A DNA stretch of 64,000 nt from the NCBI GenBank assembly GCA_963693365.1, contig CAVNZM010000007.1, positions 10,540,001 to 10,604,000 of the forward strand, written 5' to 3'. Below are positions 43,541 to 64,000 of the stretch, piece after piece. The DNA is from Amoebidium appalachense (taxonomy: Eukaryota; Ichthyosporea). Both the position numbers and the translations under genes were made by a program. Every line of letters begins with the position of its first letter. Position 1 is the stretch's first letter. Below the pieces are notes generated by a model, which worked only from the letters and a program-made list of their open reading frames with translations, was not told the origin of the DNA and searched no databases.

Positions 43541-44346
43541 GCTAGTCTAAGATATATGCCACTCAAGCTACATAACCTGTATTTCGTGTATGTTCTCGCT
43601 ACAGACTCCCCACTGCCCGATCTGCCCCATCTGATTTGCCCCATGTGCATCTTTTCTTTCTGGGGTGTGTGGCTGTGTTTGCAAAAAGAAATGGGGTAGG
43701 GGTATCGGGTATCAAAGAGGTGCCACTGGGAGTGGGCCCCAGGGGTACAAATAATTTATTTCACACATCAAGTGTGTGTCTTGTTTTTAAAATCACGGTG
43801 TGATTGCTTCACTGTACATAAGAGTCATGTGTGAGAGCAGGAAGACTAATTTCAATCCTAGCAATGATAGAGAAGGCGTGTGGGCATGTGCCCGTGTTTC
43901 CCTCCCCTACGTGTGTGCCTGTGAGTGTGGTGGGTGCACGTGCGTATGTGTGCGGATATGTCGACGTATGTCATGGGGCAGCCGAGGCAATGGGGGTGTA
44001 GCCAAAAGCTGCAAATCTGCCGCTGCGGGTATATATGTTCGTGTGTGCGCACGAGCGCAATGCGTGTGCATGTGTGCGTGCGCGGGTGTGCGAGCGTGTG
44101 TGGAGGTGTGTATGTGTGACTGCCTGTGTGCACGTGTGTGTATGTATCCAGCCGTCATCGCACATCCGATAATACCAGTAGCCCAACATGCATACATATA
44201 CATTCATCTAAAATTACAGAAACACCCACACACCAAATTCATTCCATCATATCCATCCCAAATCAACCACACACCCATTCCCCCCAACTCCACAACCTGT
44301 TACTACTCATTCCTACCACCACCACACCTTTCTCACACGCCCAATC
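43541..44346. other. Intergenic region
   Basis: No gene seen. GT-rich degenerate repeats occupy 43905-44150. The 70 bases before 44346 should hold the end of the nitroreductase-like transcript. Confidence 0.5.
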
Positions 44347-51870
<7,524 letters not shown>

Positions 51871-52262
51871 GTTGTCGCTTTGTTGAGATGGCCTGTGTGG
51901 GTGTGTTGTCGGGACGCCCAATAACTGCTTTTGCCCATGTAGTTTGACGCCCTGCTAGCTGGTTTGTTTCTGTGTCAGGATGAAGTGCTCGGCATGTGAA
52001 CACCTAGAGTGAAACTGCGAAATGCTATGTGTGAGGTCTTAGGGAACTTCGCTAGGTCATATGCTGCCACTCGGAAGGAAAGACGTGCCCAGAACGTGTG
52101 TGGCAGCTGCCTGTGAATTGTGTGTGGCAATCAGTTTCTTTCTAAATGAGATGGCAAACGGAGACCATATTTTCGTGTACATAACCCGCTTGAAGTGGCG
52201 TGCTTACGCCTGCAGGGCATCTAACGTATCCCTAGGTACCGAGTCCGAACTGTAAAAAAATG

Positions 52263-52321
52263 CACTTGAACAGTTCGGTGACTCTCGGCCGCGGCCCGCT
52301 GGCTGCCAAACTGTTCAAGTG
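52263..52321. repeat. Short inverted repeat
   Basis: CACTTGAACAGTT at 52263-52275 is the exact reverse complement of 52309-52321, with 33 GC-rich bases between. It could form a hairpin in DNA or RNA. It is about 400 bases upstream of the nitroreductase-like start and 217 bases upstream of a small plus-strand frame. Confidence 0.7.
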
Positions 52322-52537
52322 ACCTTCCGCCTTGTTGGGGATGTTCGGAAAGCTTGGTGCACTCTTGCCAAATCCGAAATGCTTGTTACAACCCATATAT
52401 GGTTAAATGCTCGGGTCGGGTCGGTCAGCGAGTCGAGTCGCGACATGATGACCACACAGTTCCCGAGTTGAGCAGGTTCAGTCATCACCGCCAGAAAGGT
52501 TACCGTAACGTGAAAGCAGCAACCAACCAACATCACC

Positions 52538-52974
52538 ATGGAGCCGCAACCCATCATGTACCCCCTGAGGGTTGTTGGCCTTGCCGACGAGACGGAGGTG
52601 ACGACCAGCAACACGCTGTATGCCCTCAAGAGTGTGCGCCTGGCCAACGTGAACACACAGGTCTTCGGCCACGGCACAACACAGAACAAGACACAGTGAA
52701 AAAGGAGGGGTGTTACCTGGCGACACAAAAAGGCGTGCGGCTAGAGGGGCGACGAAAGAGTTTAGGTGGATGAGTGGAGGAATGAGCGGAGGGTTGGGAG
52801 AGAGGACACATAAGGATGCTGGAGGATGTTATGTGCGAGGTCATCATCACCAGGAGTCCTACTACCAAGGTGCACACAGCAAAGAGGACGGAGTTCAATC
52901 TCGTTTTTGTCGGCAAAGAGACGTTTTTTTCCTGTGTCACTAAAGCAGTAAACCAGACAACGACCGGCTTGTAG
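52538..52974 (+). CDS. Possible small two-exon gene, unknown product
   Basis: An ATG in a good context (ATCACCATGG) opens a frame of 53 codons (to TGA at 52699) with composition unlike the surrounding repeats. If a weak donor CAG|GTCTTC at 52660 is used with an acceptor near 52824, the frame continues in phase through a second open stretch (52825-52974) ending in TAG, for about 90 residues rich in Thr, Val and alternating hydrophobic positions as in beta structure. The splice sites are poor and no family is recognised. It may instead be a 53-residue protein or not a gene. Confidence 0.3.
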
Positions 52975-53480
52975 CTGGTGTTAACTATAAAACTCTGCAA
53001 CCGTCTACTTGCCCAACCGTGGCTGAGTTGCCCCCCCCCCCCCCCCCCCCCCCTCTCGCCCCCTCCCCCCGGGTTATTGCTAGGATAACTCTCTGCTTGT
53101 ACTACGCTCGTGTGTATACTGCCAAGTACTTTTGGCTTGTATTTACACACCATCTTTGTGCACTTTGGAGCCTTTTATTAGTTGATACTCCTTGGACGGA
53201 CATCGTTTAACGTATAGCGTACTGACTTCGCAAATTACTTTCATAATTTTTAACAGAATTAGGACTTTCTATCAGGTTATAATACCTAAATTAAAGTTCC
53301 CTGTTGCCTTCACGCATATTTCCAGATTCCATTCATACCACGTTCACACTTAACAAAAATACAACTCCCCTCCCCCCGCCCCCTCCCCCCCCCGGGGTCA
53401 ATAGTGCCTGAGGGGAGGAGGGGAGAGAGGAGATACTTGCTTCTATACCCCCCCCCCCCCCCTCCCCCCTCAGCACACAC

Positions 53481-53551
<71 letters not shown>

Positions 53552-53750
53552 AATTAGAATCACCCTCGCACACATAAAAGGGCGGGGATGGGGTGGGTGG
53601 GAGGGACGGGGAGGGGGGAGGGGGGGGGGGGGGGAGCTTTGAAGTGGATATCCCCCCCCAAAAAAATTGCGCGCAAACATTACGATATTACCCCCCCCCC
53701 CCCCCCCCCCCCCCCCACTACCACACACACACACACACACACGCGCGGGG

Positions 53751-53882
53751 GCACAAAAGAGTTTTGTACTACCAACCAAAGGAGTTCCCCCCCTCCCCTC
53801 CTACTCCCCACGCTGAGCACAAAAGAGTTTTGTACTACCAACCAAAGGAGTTCCCCCCCTCCCCTCCTACTCCCCACGCTGA
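53751..53882. repeat. Tandem duplication, period 66 bp
   Basis: GCACAAAAGAGTTTTGTACT and what follows to CCCCACGCTGA occurs twice without visible change, at 53751 and 53817. Confidence 0.95.
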
Positions 53883-53992
53883 GGTCACCAATCCGCCATG
53901 TCTCACCGCACCTGAGCACACACATCTGCAAGCGGGGGCGAGCACACACGCGCACACAAACACACACATGCACACACACACAGAGACACACG

Positions 53993-54108
<116 letters not shown>

Positions 54109-54300
54109 ACCCATACACACCCACACACCAGCTCAGCTACAAACACAAGGGAAGCCATAAACTTTAAACACAACCTACGTATAAACGAGAAACCTCTTTG
54201 TGACACACATATTTCCAAAATTTGAAGCAAAACATCAAAGAAAACAAACTATAAAGGGGGAAAAAAAAACTATTGCACCCCACTAGGCCCCACACCACCA

Positions 54301-54403
54301 CTATCCCTCTTTTGGTGACCCCTTGCCATACTCCAGCACCATGGCCTTGCCCTCCAGCACATACCCGTTGGTCTCCTCCAGTGCCTGCTGCGCCGTGGCT
54401 ACA

Positions 54404-54451
<48 letters not shown>

Positions 54452-54602
54452 GGGGGATGTGCGTGCGTGCCTGCGTGTGTGCATGTGTGTGTGTGTGATG
54501 CGTGTGCACATCCGGGTGTGTCGTTTTGTGTGTGGTGTGTTTGTGCACACGCATGCGCGCGAGTGTGTGGCGTGTGTGTGTGCTCGCACATGTGCAGGAG
54601 AC

Positions 54603-54633
<31 letters not shown>

Positions 54634-55861
54634 GTATACAGGTGGGCCTTCAAGCCGGACACAGGTATGCCTACTTCACACATCTCGTACGCAGGCATGC
54701 ATCATGATGCACCACTTCCAATTCCACTTAGGTGTTCAATAACAGAAAAAGATACAAAAAACACACCTTCCCAAGCACGCACCACACACAACCACAGCCA
54801 ATCCCTTACATCACCACATACATAACCCATTATATACCACACGCCAGCCACAAGCCACACCTACACTCATATCGCACCTACTGTCATTGCACTGCACCTA
54901 CCCCTTAAGGTGACAAAAGCACTGCCCTTGAGTCGCCCCTTAGTCATCACGTTAATGTGCAGTGGGCCAGACCCTTCAAACCGCCCAAACACACTGCGCA
55001 GCACGGCAGTGTCCACCTTGCGGCTCAGATTGCGCACGTACAAGTGCTGGGGAGCGCCGGGGGGGCCCTGGTTAGAATGACATTGTTTTACATCGTACGA
55101 AGCAAACAGTCAAGACGGAAAACACACTGCAGATTCTCTCTCTGTGTTTGTGTGGTGGTGGTGGTGGTGTGTGTGTTGGGGGGGGGGGGGGGGGAGGAGG
55201 AGGAGTGTGTAGGATTGTCAGTCATGCCATGGTCTGTGTGCACAAGAGCACAGGGCCTGCACCTGCATGGACCAAACAACCACACTGTGTGGCCTCCAGT
55301 ATTGTGGAATATGATCACTTATTTAAGTGATCATATTCCACAATATTGGAGGCCACACAGTGTGGTTGTTTGGTCCATGCAGGTGCAGGCCTTGTTCTCT
55401 AAGTGATCATATTCCACAATATTGGATGCCACACAGTGTGGTTGTTTGGTCCATGCAGGTGCAGGCCTTGTGCTCTTAGAGATGCAAAAACGATGAAACC
55501 TCGAGGGGCAGCCATTATGAGTAAGGAAAAAGGAAACCATCTTGTTAACACCCACCTGTGTTGGTGTGCCTGGGGCATACTTTGCAAACCTTGGCATTGC
55601 TCTGATATCTTCCACACTCACACGGTGCAAGGCCACATCCTCACGGCTTAGCACCTGCCCACACACCCGTCAGTCTCGCTCATGTAGTATCCCCCCACCC
55701 CCTCCCCCGGCCTCTCTTCCCTTCCTCTCTGCTCCCCCCCTCCCCCCCCCCCCCCCCCACCCACCCACCTACCCTAACCGCCTCCTCAGTGTCAGTACCT
55801 CCCCCCCTCCCCCCCCCCTTCCCCGCCACACTTGCAGCCCCCCTCTGCCACACATGCAGCA

Positions 55862-55917
<56 letters not shown>

Positions 55918-56497
55918 CCAACCCCACCCCCTCCAAAAAACAAAAAAAAAAACAGAAAAAAACAAACATTCTATCACCGAGTACCGACCTTGAGAGGGCC
56001 CTGCCACACATCCTCAATGACATCATCCGATCTCTCCCCCTCAGCCCCTTCTTGATCCGAATGTGGGGAGGAAGGTGCTATGGCATGCAGCCCAGGTCGG
56101 GCCTCTGTGGGTTTTGTGTGTTAGGGTTTGTGTGTGTGCACCTGCACGCATATATGTGAGTGCGTATAAGACAACAGGTTTGCAATTGTCAGTGTCGGCC
56201 CTCTCTTTTCAAATCAAGGAACAGGCATCACTTCCACACCTTTCACTCCAAGTTGAACTCCAAAACCTCCCTTACATGCCAAAAACATCTGCATAATAAA
56301 AACCAAGGTGTGTTCATTTTTGATCCCATGCCTGCAGGAAATCCACAAAAACAAGGTTCCCCCTTCAAACCAAGATGGCGAGCACTCACCCATGACCACA
56401 AGGTGGTCTAGGAGGTCTTTTTTGCTGCGGCCACGTGCCATTGATTGCTCAATCTCCATCTCATGACGGGATAGCTTGACGGTCCCCCTGTGTGTAT

Positions 56498-56574
<77 letters not shown>

Positions 56575-57684
56575 GCGTGTGGACGAAGCGAGGGTGTGTG
56601 CTTGCATGATGATTTCCTGTCCCCATCCTTTTCGCTAAAAGGAATGGAGGGGTAAGAGGGGGGGGGGGGGGGGGGGGGGGGGGGGAGGGGGGGGGGGGGG
56701 GGGGGGGGGGAGGGGGATCATTAGAACCACGTCATTTTCCTCTTCTTTGCTTCCTCGTTCCTGTCATGCAACATTTGGGCAGGTGGGGAAGACAAAAGTG
56801 TGTGCTTCTATGTACCTCTACGGGTCTAGACGGATTTTGTGTGCCTGCCCGTACCTGGGCGTTGCCTGTATCTTTATGTGTCTAGGTGTGTGTGTGTGTG
56901 TGTCTGCCTGTATCTTAATGTGTCTAGGTGTGTGTGTATGTGCCTGCCTGTATCTTAATGTGTCTAGGTGTGTGTGTGTGTGTGTGTGCGTGTGCCTGCC
57001 TGTATCTTAATGTGTCTAGGTGTGTGTCTGTGTGCCTGCCTGTATCTTAATGTGTCTAGGTGTGTGTGGGTGTGGGTGTGTGCCTGCCTGTATCTTAATG
57101 TGTCTAGGTGTGTGTGCATGTGTGTGTGCCTGCCTGTATCTGAATGTGTCTAGGTGTGTGTGCGTGTGTGTGTGCCTGCCTGTATCTGAATGTTGTCTAG
57201 GGTGTGTGTGTGTGTGTGTGCCTGCCTGTATCTTAATGTGTCTAGGTGTGTGTGTGTGTGCCTGCCTGTATCTTGATGTGTCTAGGTGTGTGTGTGTGTG
57301 CCTGCCTGTATCTTGATGTGTCTAGGTGTGTGTGTGTGTGTGTGCCTGCCTGTATCTTAATGTGTCTAGGTGTGTGTGTGTGTGCCTGCCTGTACCTGTA
57401 CGTGTCTAGGTGTGTGTGTGTGTGCCTGCCTGTACCTGTACGTGTCTAGAGGGGTGTAGTGTGTGCCTGCCTGTACCTGTACGTGTCTGGCTGTGTGACT
57501 GTCTGCTCGTGCACCCAGACTGTCTCTCTGATTGCTGCCAGGGTTTCAGCCACAGCCACAGGGTTTGCACCGTAGCCACGTGCACGCTTGCTTTCCGGTC
57601 CTCCCTGCACACGCAGTCAGCACCATACCCCCCCCCCCCCCCCCCCCCAACCCAGGAACTAAAAAAAGACAAACATCCCCTCTC

Positions 57685-57723
<39 letters not shown>

Positions 57724-57911
57724 CAGCTGCCCAGTCCCTCCCCCCCCCCCCCCCCTCCCAGCTGCCCAGTCCCTCCCTCCCCCCCCCCCCCCCCCCTCTC
57801 CCAACACAAAAAGAAGGTGCACTATCCACACACATCCACACCCGCTGCCATACCCACCCAACCACTCTGCCGCACAATACCTCCCACCTATCCCCCCCCC
57901 CCCCCCCCCCC

Positions 57912-57953
<42 letters not shown>

Positions 57954-59368
57954 AAATAAAATAAAATAAATAAAAAATACACACCCACACACCTGGTCCT
58001 CTGCCAGCCTCTTGTCTCTGTACTGGGCCTCCTCTGGGTCGTACTCCAGCTTGAACCTGCCCAGGCCCCCAGTCACCACAAACAGTCACCACACACATCG
58101 ACGGGACAACATTGCCTCCCCATTTCCTTCCCCCTCGAACACAATACATTATGCCCTAGTTCCCTTCAGCCCCCGCCCATCACTCGATAAGGCACACGAA
58201 AGAGAAGAATACTCCGCGAAGACTGACATAAGAGCATGCAGGTCTGCTTGCAGATGCCCACCCACCCACACCCACACACCCACCCCAGCAGAGACACACC
58301 CACAATCCCCCACACCCACAGTGTCACCCCACCCCCACACTTGAACTCCAAAAGAGAAAACAATGAAGAAAAGGAGTAAAAAAAAAAAAAAAAAAGAAAA
58401 AAGGATTGCCACATTATTCCCTCCCCCCCCCCCCCCCCCCCCCCCTCGCCCCTCCTTACACACACAGCACCTGCCTTATTTGGGCTTCCGACAGGCCACA
58501 CCCCCTGAGGTGCTCTATGTGTCTGTCCCTCACCTCTAGTGCCTGATACGACTGCAGCGACTGCGTGCCTGCACCGGTACAGTCACCACCAACCCCCCAT
58601 ATATGGCTAAACCCATATATGGCTAAACCCACATATGGCTAAACCGATATATATATGAATATACCCGAATATGGCTAAACCCATATATGGCTAACCCGAT
58701 ATACATGGATATACCCAAATATGGCTAAACCCATATTGGCTATACCCACACATGTCTTTGACTCGATATCTGGCCCCAACCACGTCTCCACAAGCACATA
58801 GACCCCTAACTTAGCAGCTACACCGTACGGTACGTGGTTGCTATCAGCCAATTATATCTCCCAGCACACACGTGTTTGCTATCAGCCAAATATATCTCCC
58901 AGCACACACGTGGTTGCTATCAGCCAATTATATCTCCCAGCACACACGTGGTTGCTATCAGCCAATTATATCTCACAGCACACACGTGGTTGCTATCAGC
59001 CAATTATATCTCACAGCACACACGTGTACACCCACAAACCAGTGCTTACCTCTTGTTGCCGAAGTAAGCTGCGCCATGGTTGCAGCCGCAGTAAATGCTA
59101 TGCCCCGCCCATTAACCCCCCTGGCCCTGCAGCCCTATATGTCAGAAAGTGCCCCTGTCTCCACAACCACAATAAATATATATGCACGGTGAATAGGATT
59201 GGCCGTGCTATGGGTACAACCACCCAATATGTGACAATCCACGGGTGTTAACGGTAGCAATGGTTATCTTGATCGTTCATGAAAAGTTTGGCGTGCAGCG
59301 GCCAGAGAAGAACAGTCAGTCCTGAGGAATGAGGTGAATGACCAGAAAGTCACACATAGCATCCCCCC

Positions 59369-59412
<44 letters not shown>

Positions 59413-59875
59413 AAAAAAAGCACAGACACACAAATGCGCACGTGCACAAACACACCCACCCATATGCACACACAAACACTACCCCACAACCATCACCATT
59501 ACACTAGAATCCGCACAATAAATGAGTGAATGAAGAAGAGAGAAAGAAACAAACTAGTCGTGTAGCACTCACGCATGCCTGTTTGGTGTTGCACGAGGTG
59601 ATAAAAAGCAGAGCTAACACTCTCTTTCCCGGGGGGAGGGGAGGGGAGGGGGGAGGGGGGGGGGGGGGCACATACTCGTCTAGGGTGATATCAGTACGCA
59701 GCTGATTGGCCAGCAGACCCTTCAGCTGAGTTTCTGCCAGTGTGGGGGTGGGCTCCCCCTCTACCCCCTCCTCCCCGGGAGGTTTTCTTACGGGGTTGAT
59801 GGCTGGCAGGCGAAGTTGCAGCCGTCCCTTCTTGGGCCCCACGGGGGCCGGCCTGCCCATGCTTGTCAACAACAT
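54301..59875 (-). CDS. RBM41: RBM41 homologue (U12-type spliceosome RNA-binding protein), eleven exons
   Basis: Exons, 5' to 3': 59875-59676, 59619-59573, 59097-59050, 58568-58471, 58049-57993, 57604-57477, 56487-56390, 56104-55989, 55654-55556, 55067-54902 and 54404-54301. All phases agree and give 386 residues ending in TAG; human RBM41 has 413. Order of landmarks as in RBM41: ETQLKGLLANQL near the start, SLQSYQALE with GLSEAQI, LSRHEMEIE (198-206), SVEDIRAMPRFAKYAPGTP just before the RRM, then one RRM (about 305-382) with RNP2 LYVRNL and RNP1 KGSAFVTL and the ending NGYVLEGKAMVLEYGKG. RBM41 is a paralogue of the U11/U12-65K protein and binds U12-type snRNAs, so it acts in the nucleus in minor-intron splicing. 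Exon 2 and 3 boundaries (15-16 codons each) are the least certain. An ATG six codons downstream is an alternative start. Introns hold a foldback repeat and three minisatellites. Confidence 0.9.
55241..55478. repeat. Foldback repeat: three copies of a 77-bp unit, one inverted
   Basis: The unit AAGTGATCATATTCCACAAT... occurs at 55325-55400 and 55401-55478 as direct repeats, and inverted at 55241-55320, so the first two copies form a near-perfect hairpin. The whole lies in intron 9 of the RBM41 homologue. The unit has no recognisable coding content. Confidence 0.9.
56500..56570. repeat. (GT)n tract at the acceptor of RBM41 exon 7
   Basis: About 35 GT units on the plus strand; on the sense strand (CA)n followed by CCATACACACAG, the acceptor at 56488. 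Confidence 0.95.
56862..57480. repeat. Minisatellite overlapping the end of RBM41 exon 6
   Basis: About 15 copies of a 38-48-bp unit of the form CCTGCCTGTATCTTAATG plus TGTCTAGG and a variable (GT)n. The most 5' unit in transcript sense contains the donor of exon 6 (AG|GTACAGG at 57476), so the last codons of that exon are repeat-derived. Confidence 0.9.
57917..57985. repeat. (TA)n and AAATA repeats
   Basis: (AT)n from 57914 to about 57950 followed by AATAAA-type units; next to the donor of RBM41 exon 5. Confidence 0.9.
58597..58750. repeat. Minisatellite, ATATATGGCTAAACCC units
   Basis: Seven or eight degenerate copies of an approximately 17-bp AT-rich unit in intron 3 of the RBM41 homologue. 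Confidence 0.9.
58832..59021. repeat. Minisatellite, five copies of a 38-bp unit
   Basis: GTGGTTGCTATCAGCCAATT plus ATATCTCCCAGCACACAC recurs at 58834, 58872, 58910, 58948 and 58986 with one to three changes per copy. It is also in RBM41 intron 3. Each unit contains a CCAAT. Confidence 0.95.
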
Positions 59876-61757
<1,882 letters not shown>

Positions 61758-62558
61758 ATGGCTCCGTCCATACAAATCCGGCCCTCACAACTCGCCCCAC
61801 CGCCTCTACTCCGTCTGTGTGAGCAGGGCCAACTATCGTGGGGGCAGGGCAGGCAGGCGCTGTGGGGGCACGAGTCACTGGTGAGGAGGTTGGGCCAAAG
61901 GGCACTGCTGGACGCACACACGGGGTGTGTCAACACCCTGGCGTGGAACGAGGCTGGAAGGTGCGTGAATGGTGATGAGGCACCCGTGCACACGCATGTA
62001 CGCAGGCATACCTGCATACAGCACCCACGTTCCCGTACATCTTGTAGCACCTACTGCACACGCACACGCACACACGAATATGCACACGAACGTGTGCGCG
62101 CACACACACATACACATGCCTACATTTCAACACAAGCGCACACATGAATACCGAAGATTACAATGCACGCAACTGTGCATAGACCTCTTTGCACGCTGGG
62201 GTTACACGAGGCTGCGTACACACACCTGTGTGAAAATACCATGCTGTGTCGCTACTGCTATTACTCGTGATTGTGGCACAATGGTAAGGTTTTGACAGCT
62301 CTGCGTGAAGAGCACATCCGAGGGGTAGATTTAGGCGGATGGTACTCGCTGCCTTTGCCAGACAGTGAAAGGATATTGTCACCAACATGCATACACACAT
62401 ACACGCATCTGCGCATACCACACACGTGCATGCGTGTACGAAGAAACCATCATCTTCGACTTCGCAACACGTGGACACGCACGCATGCATGCACACATGA
62501 CGTCCACACACAAAGACGCACATGCATACGCACACACATACACTCACACACATTCACA

Positions 62559-62649
<91 letters not shown>

Positions 62650-63300
62650 GCACACACACACACACAGCCTGCTTGTGTCTGGGTCTGACGACCGCCAGGT
62701 TCTTCTCTGGGATTATGTTTCTTGCCAACCGGTTCGGGCCATACCCACGGGCCACTCCAACAACGTGTTTGGGGCCTACCTGCTGCCTAACACAAACGAC
62801 TCGGTGCTGGTCACGTGTGCCGGCGACACCGAGGTTTGTGGGGGCACCCGATTATCTCGATGGGATATCTCGGTCATGGGTTATCAGGTTTTTTTATTTT
62901 TGTGGGGGGGGGGGGGGGGGGGGTAGTTCATCAAACCAGGAACGGGAATTATGAACCCAGGGCTAGTAAATTGTTGTATATGGGGAAGACATTCATCCGT
63001 CTTCATTTTCTAAAAGTTTGAGCAGTCTGTGAAGGACCAGTGTATTCTTGCGAACGGGGAATACATTCTTATTCTTGGTCTTACATCCCACTTCGCCAGT
63101 CTTGTTTGTGTTGCGATTTGTTATGTGTGTCACGTGTGTCTGGAAAGTCCTTCTCGCTTCTTTGCCTGTTTTCATTTTAAGTTTGTTTGTGTGTATTTTT
63201 CTTTTCTTTCTTTCTTTCTTCTTCTTTTTTTCTTTTCTTTCTTTCTTTCTTTCTTTTTTTGGGGGGGGGGGGGGGGAGGGGGGGGAGAGATGGGGCGGGG

Positions 63301-63345
<45 letters not shown>

Positions 63346-63902
63346 CGGTGCACCCACTGCTCTATCCCACCCAACACTGAGGTGTGGCTGCAGGTGCGGC
63401 TGCACTTTCTGGCCCGTGACCCGGTCAGCACGGCCGTGTTCACGGGCCACACGGGCCGGGTCAAGCGGCTGGCCATCGAGCCGGGTAACCCGTATGTGTG
63501 GTTCTCTGCTGCCGAGGACGGTACAGTGCGCCAGTATGACCGCAGACTGCAAGGTCGGTGGACATGTGTTTGGTGGCGGTAGCTTTGGTTTTTGTGTTTG
63601 TGTTGCGCATTTGTTTGTGTGGGGGGGTTGGTGTGGATATATGCGTGAAAAACGTGTCTCTGTGTGTTTGAGTTTTTTTTTAGGACCATGAGGGGAAGAG
63701 TGTTTGGCTGTGTGACTGGTGAGAAGTGGTGGTGTTGGTTGGTCGGGGGAGAAAGGGGGGGGGGGAAGGGGGGGGGGGTAGGTAGGTTTGCTTTTCGCTT
63801 CTAGGCAGTGGGGTCACTGACAGGTTATGGGTGCAGGGGAGGGCACAGTGCTGATTGAGATGGAGGGAGCCGCAGACAGAGAGCCCAGGGGCAGATCCAT
63901 CT
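61758..63902 (+). CDS. WDTC1-like WD40 protein (DDB1-CUL4 substrate receptor type), 5' part
   Basis: Four exons are seen: 61758-61960, 62668-62833, 63394-63553 and 63837-63902. They join in phase and give 198 residues plus one base, and the gene continues past the window end. WD40 landmarks of the WDTC1/DCAF group are present: [14 protein letters not shown] then [16 protein letters not shown] (repeat 1), [17 protein letters not shown] with CAGDTEVRLH (repeat 2), and [16 protein letters not shown] then [14 protein letters not shown] (repeat 3). WDTC1 has seven WD repeats and a C-terminal TPR region and recruits substrates to CUL4-DDB1 ubiquitin ligase; DCAF6 and DCAF8 are less similar at VKRLA and SAAEDG. 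Exon 2 begins exactly at the end of a (CA)n tract and the exon 4 donor (GTGAGTGTGTG) opens a GT-rich run. For exon 3 the acceptor CTGCAG at 63393 was preferred because it restores EVRLH. Confidence 0.88.
62559..62667. repeat. (ACGC)n and (CA)n tract ending at an acceptor
   Basis: About 14 ACGC units followed by (CA)n that runs into CACAG at 62667, the acceptor of WDTC1-like exon 2. Confidence 0.95.
63187..63342. repeat. TTTC repeat, T-run and long G-run
   Basis: (TTTC)n-like pyrimidine tract (63197-63259), then G-runs (63260-63276, 63307-63342), in intron 2 of the WDTC1-like gene. Confidence 0.9.
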
Positions 63903-64000
63903 GTGAGTGTGTGCATGTGTGTGTATGGTGTGTGTGTGTGTGTGTGTGTGTATGGTGTGTATGGTGTGTATGTTTGTGTGTGTGTGCGTATGGTGTGTGT
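63903..64000 (+). repeat. GT-rich start of the fourth WDTC1-like intron
   Basis: From the donor GTGAGT the intron continues as GTGTGTATG units to the end of the window. Confidence 0.85.

Overview
This is a window of nuclear DNA from a eukaryote, most likely an intron-rich protist. Genes are split by GT-AG introns of about 0.3 to 2.7 kb. Promoters carry TATA boxes. There is a eukaryotic tRNA-Gly with Pol III boxes and an oligo-T stop. The proteins are eukaryotic families: Qa-SNAREs, a DHHC palmitoyltransferase, an RBM41-type RNA-binding protein, a WDTC1-like WD40 protein and an MFSD5-like transporter. TAA, TAG and TGA all end recognisable genes, so the code looks standard. I cannot name the species. 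Non-coding DNA is packed with (CA/GT)n, (ACGC)n, poly-G/C runs of up to about 77 nt and T-run/G-run junctions, and these produce most of the long but meaningless open frames.

Layout: 2750-4762 (+) a four-exon small secreted protein; 7336-11292 (+) an MFSD5-like transporter whose second exon is broken by several frameshifts; 14157-17419 (-) a two-exon syntaxin; 19273-20169 (-) an intronless syntaxin paralogue; 21756-28758 (-) an eight-exon DHHC palmitoyltransferase closest to the ZDHHC4 type; 33055-36279 (-) an inverted paralogue of the first secreted protein, with a frameshift in its signal peptide and a 265-bp foldback element flanked by TTAA in its last intron; 38262-39083 (-) an intronless multi-pass membrane protein I do not recognise; about 42519-43540 (-) a retrotransposon remnant (RNase H tail plus Cys/His finger); 44347-51870 (-) a seven-exon protein with two nitroreductase (SagB/ThcOx-like) domains, hosting a tRNA-Gly(GCC) gene in its third intron; 54301-59875 (-) an eleven-exon RBM41 homologue; 61758 to beyond the window end (+) the start of a WDTC1-like gene.

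The genes do not form one pathway. Themes are membrane traffic (two plasma-membrane-type syntaxins next to a palmitoyltransferase), a diverged pair of secreted proteins, and RNA processing (RBM41 belongs to the U12-type spliceosome). For six genes the exon structures were rebuilt by hand with phases agreeing at every junction; a seventh, the DHHC gene, also agrees throughout but its last acceptor was chosen partly to fit phase.

The most unusual general observation is how microsatellites sit relative to splice sites: many acceptors lie directly at the end of a sense-strand (CA)n tract, and several donors start a (GT)n tract. Homopolymer-prone sequence also means that isolated one-base frameshifts may be assembly errors rather than biology.
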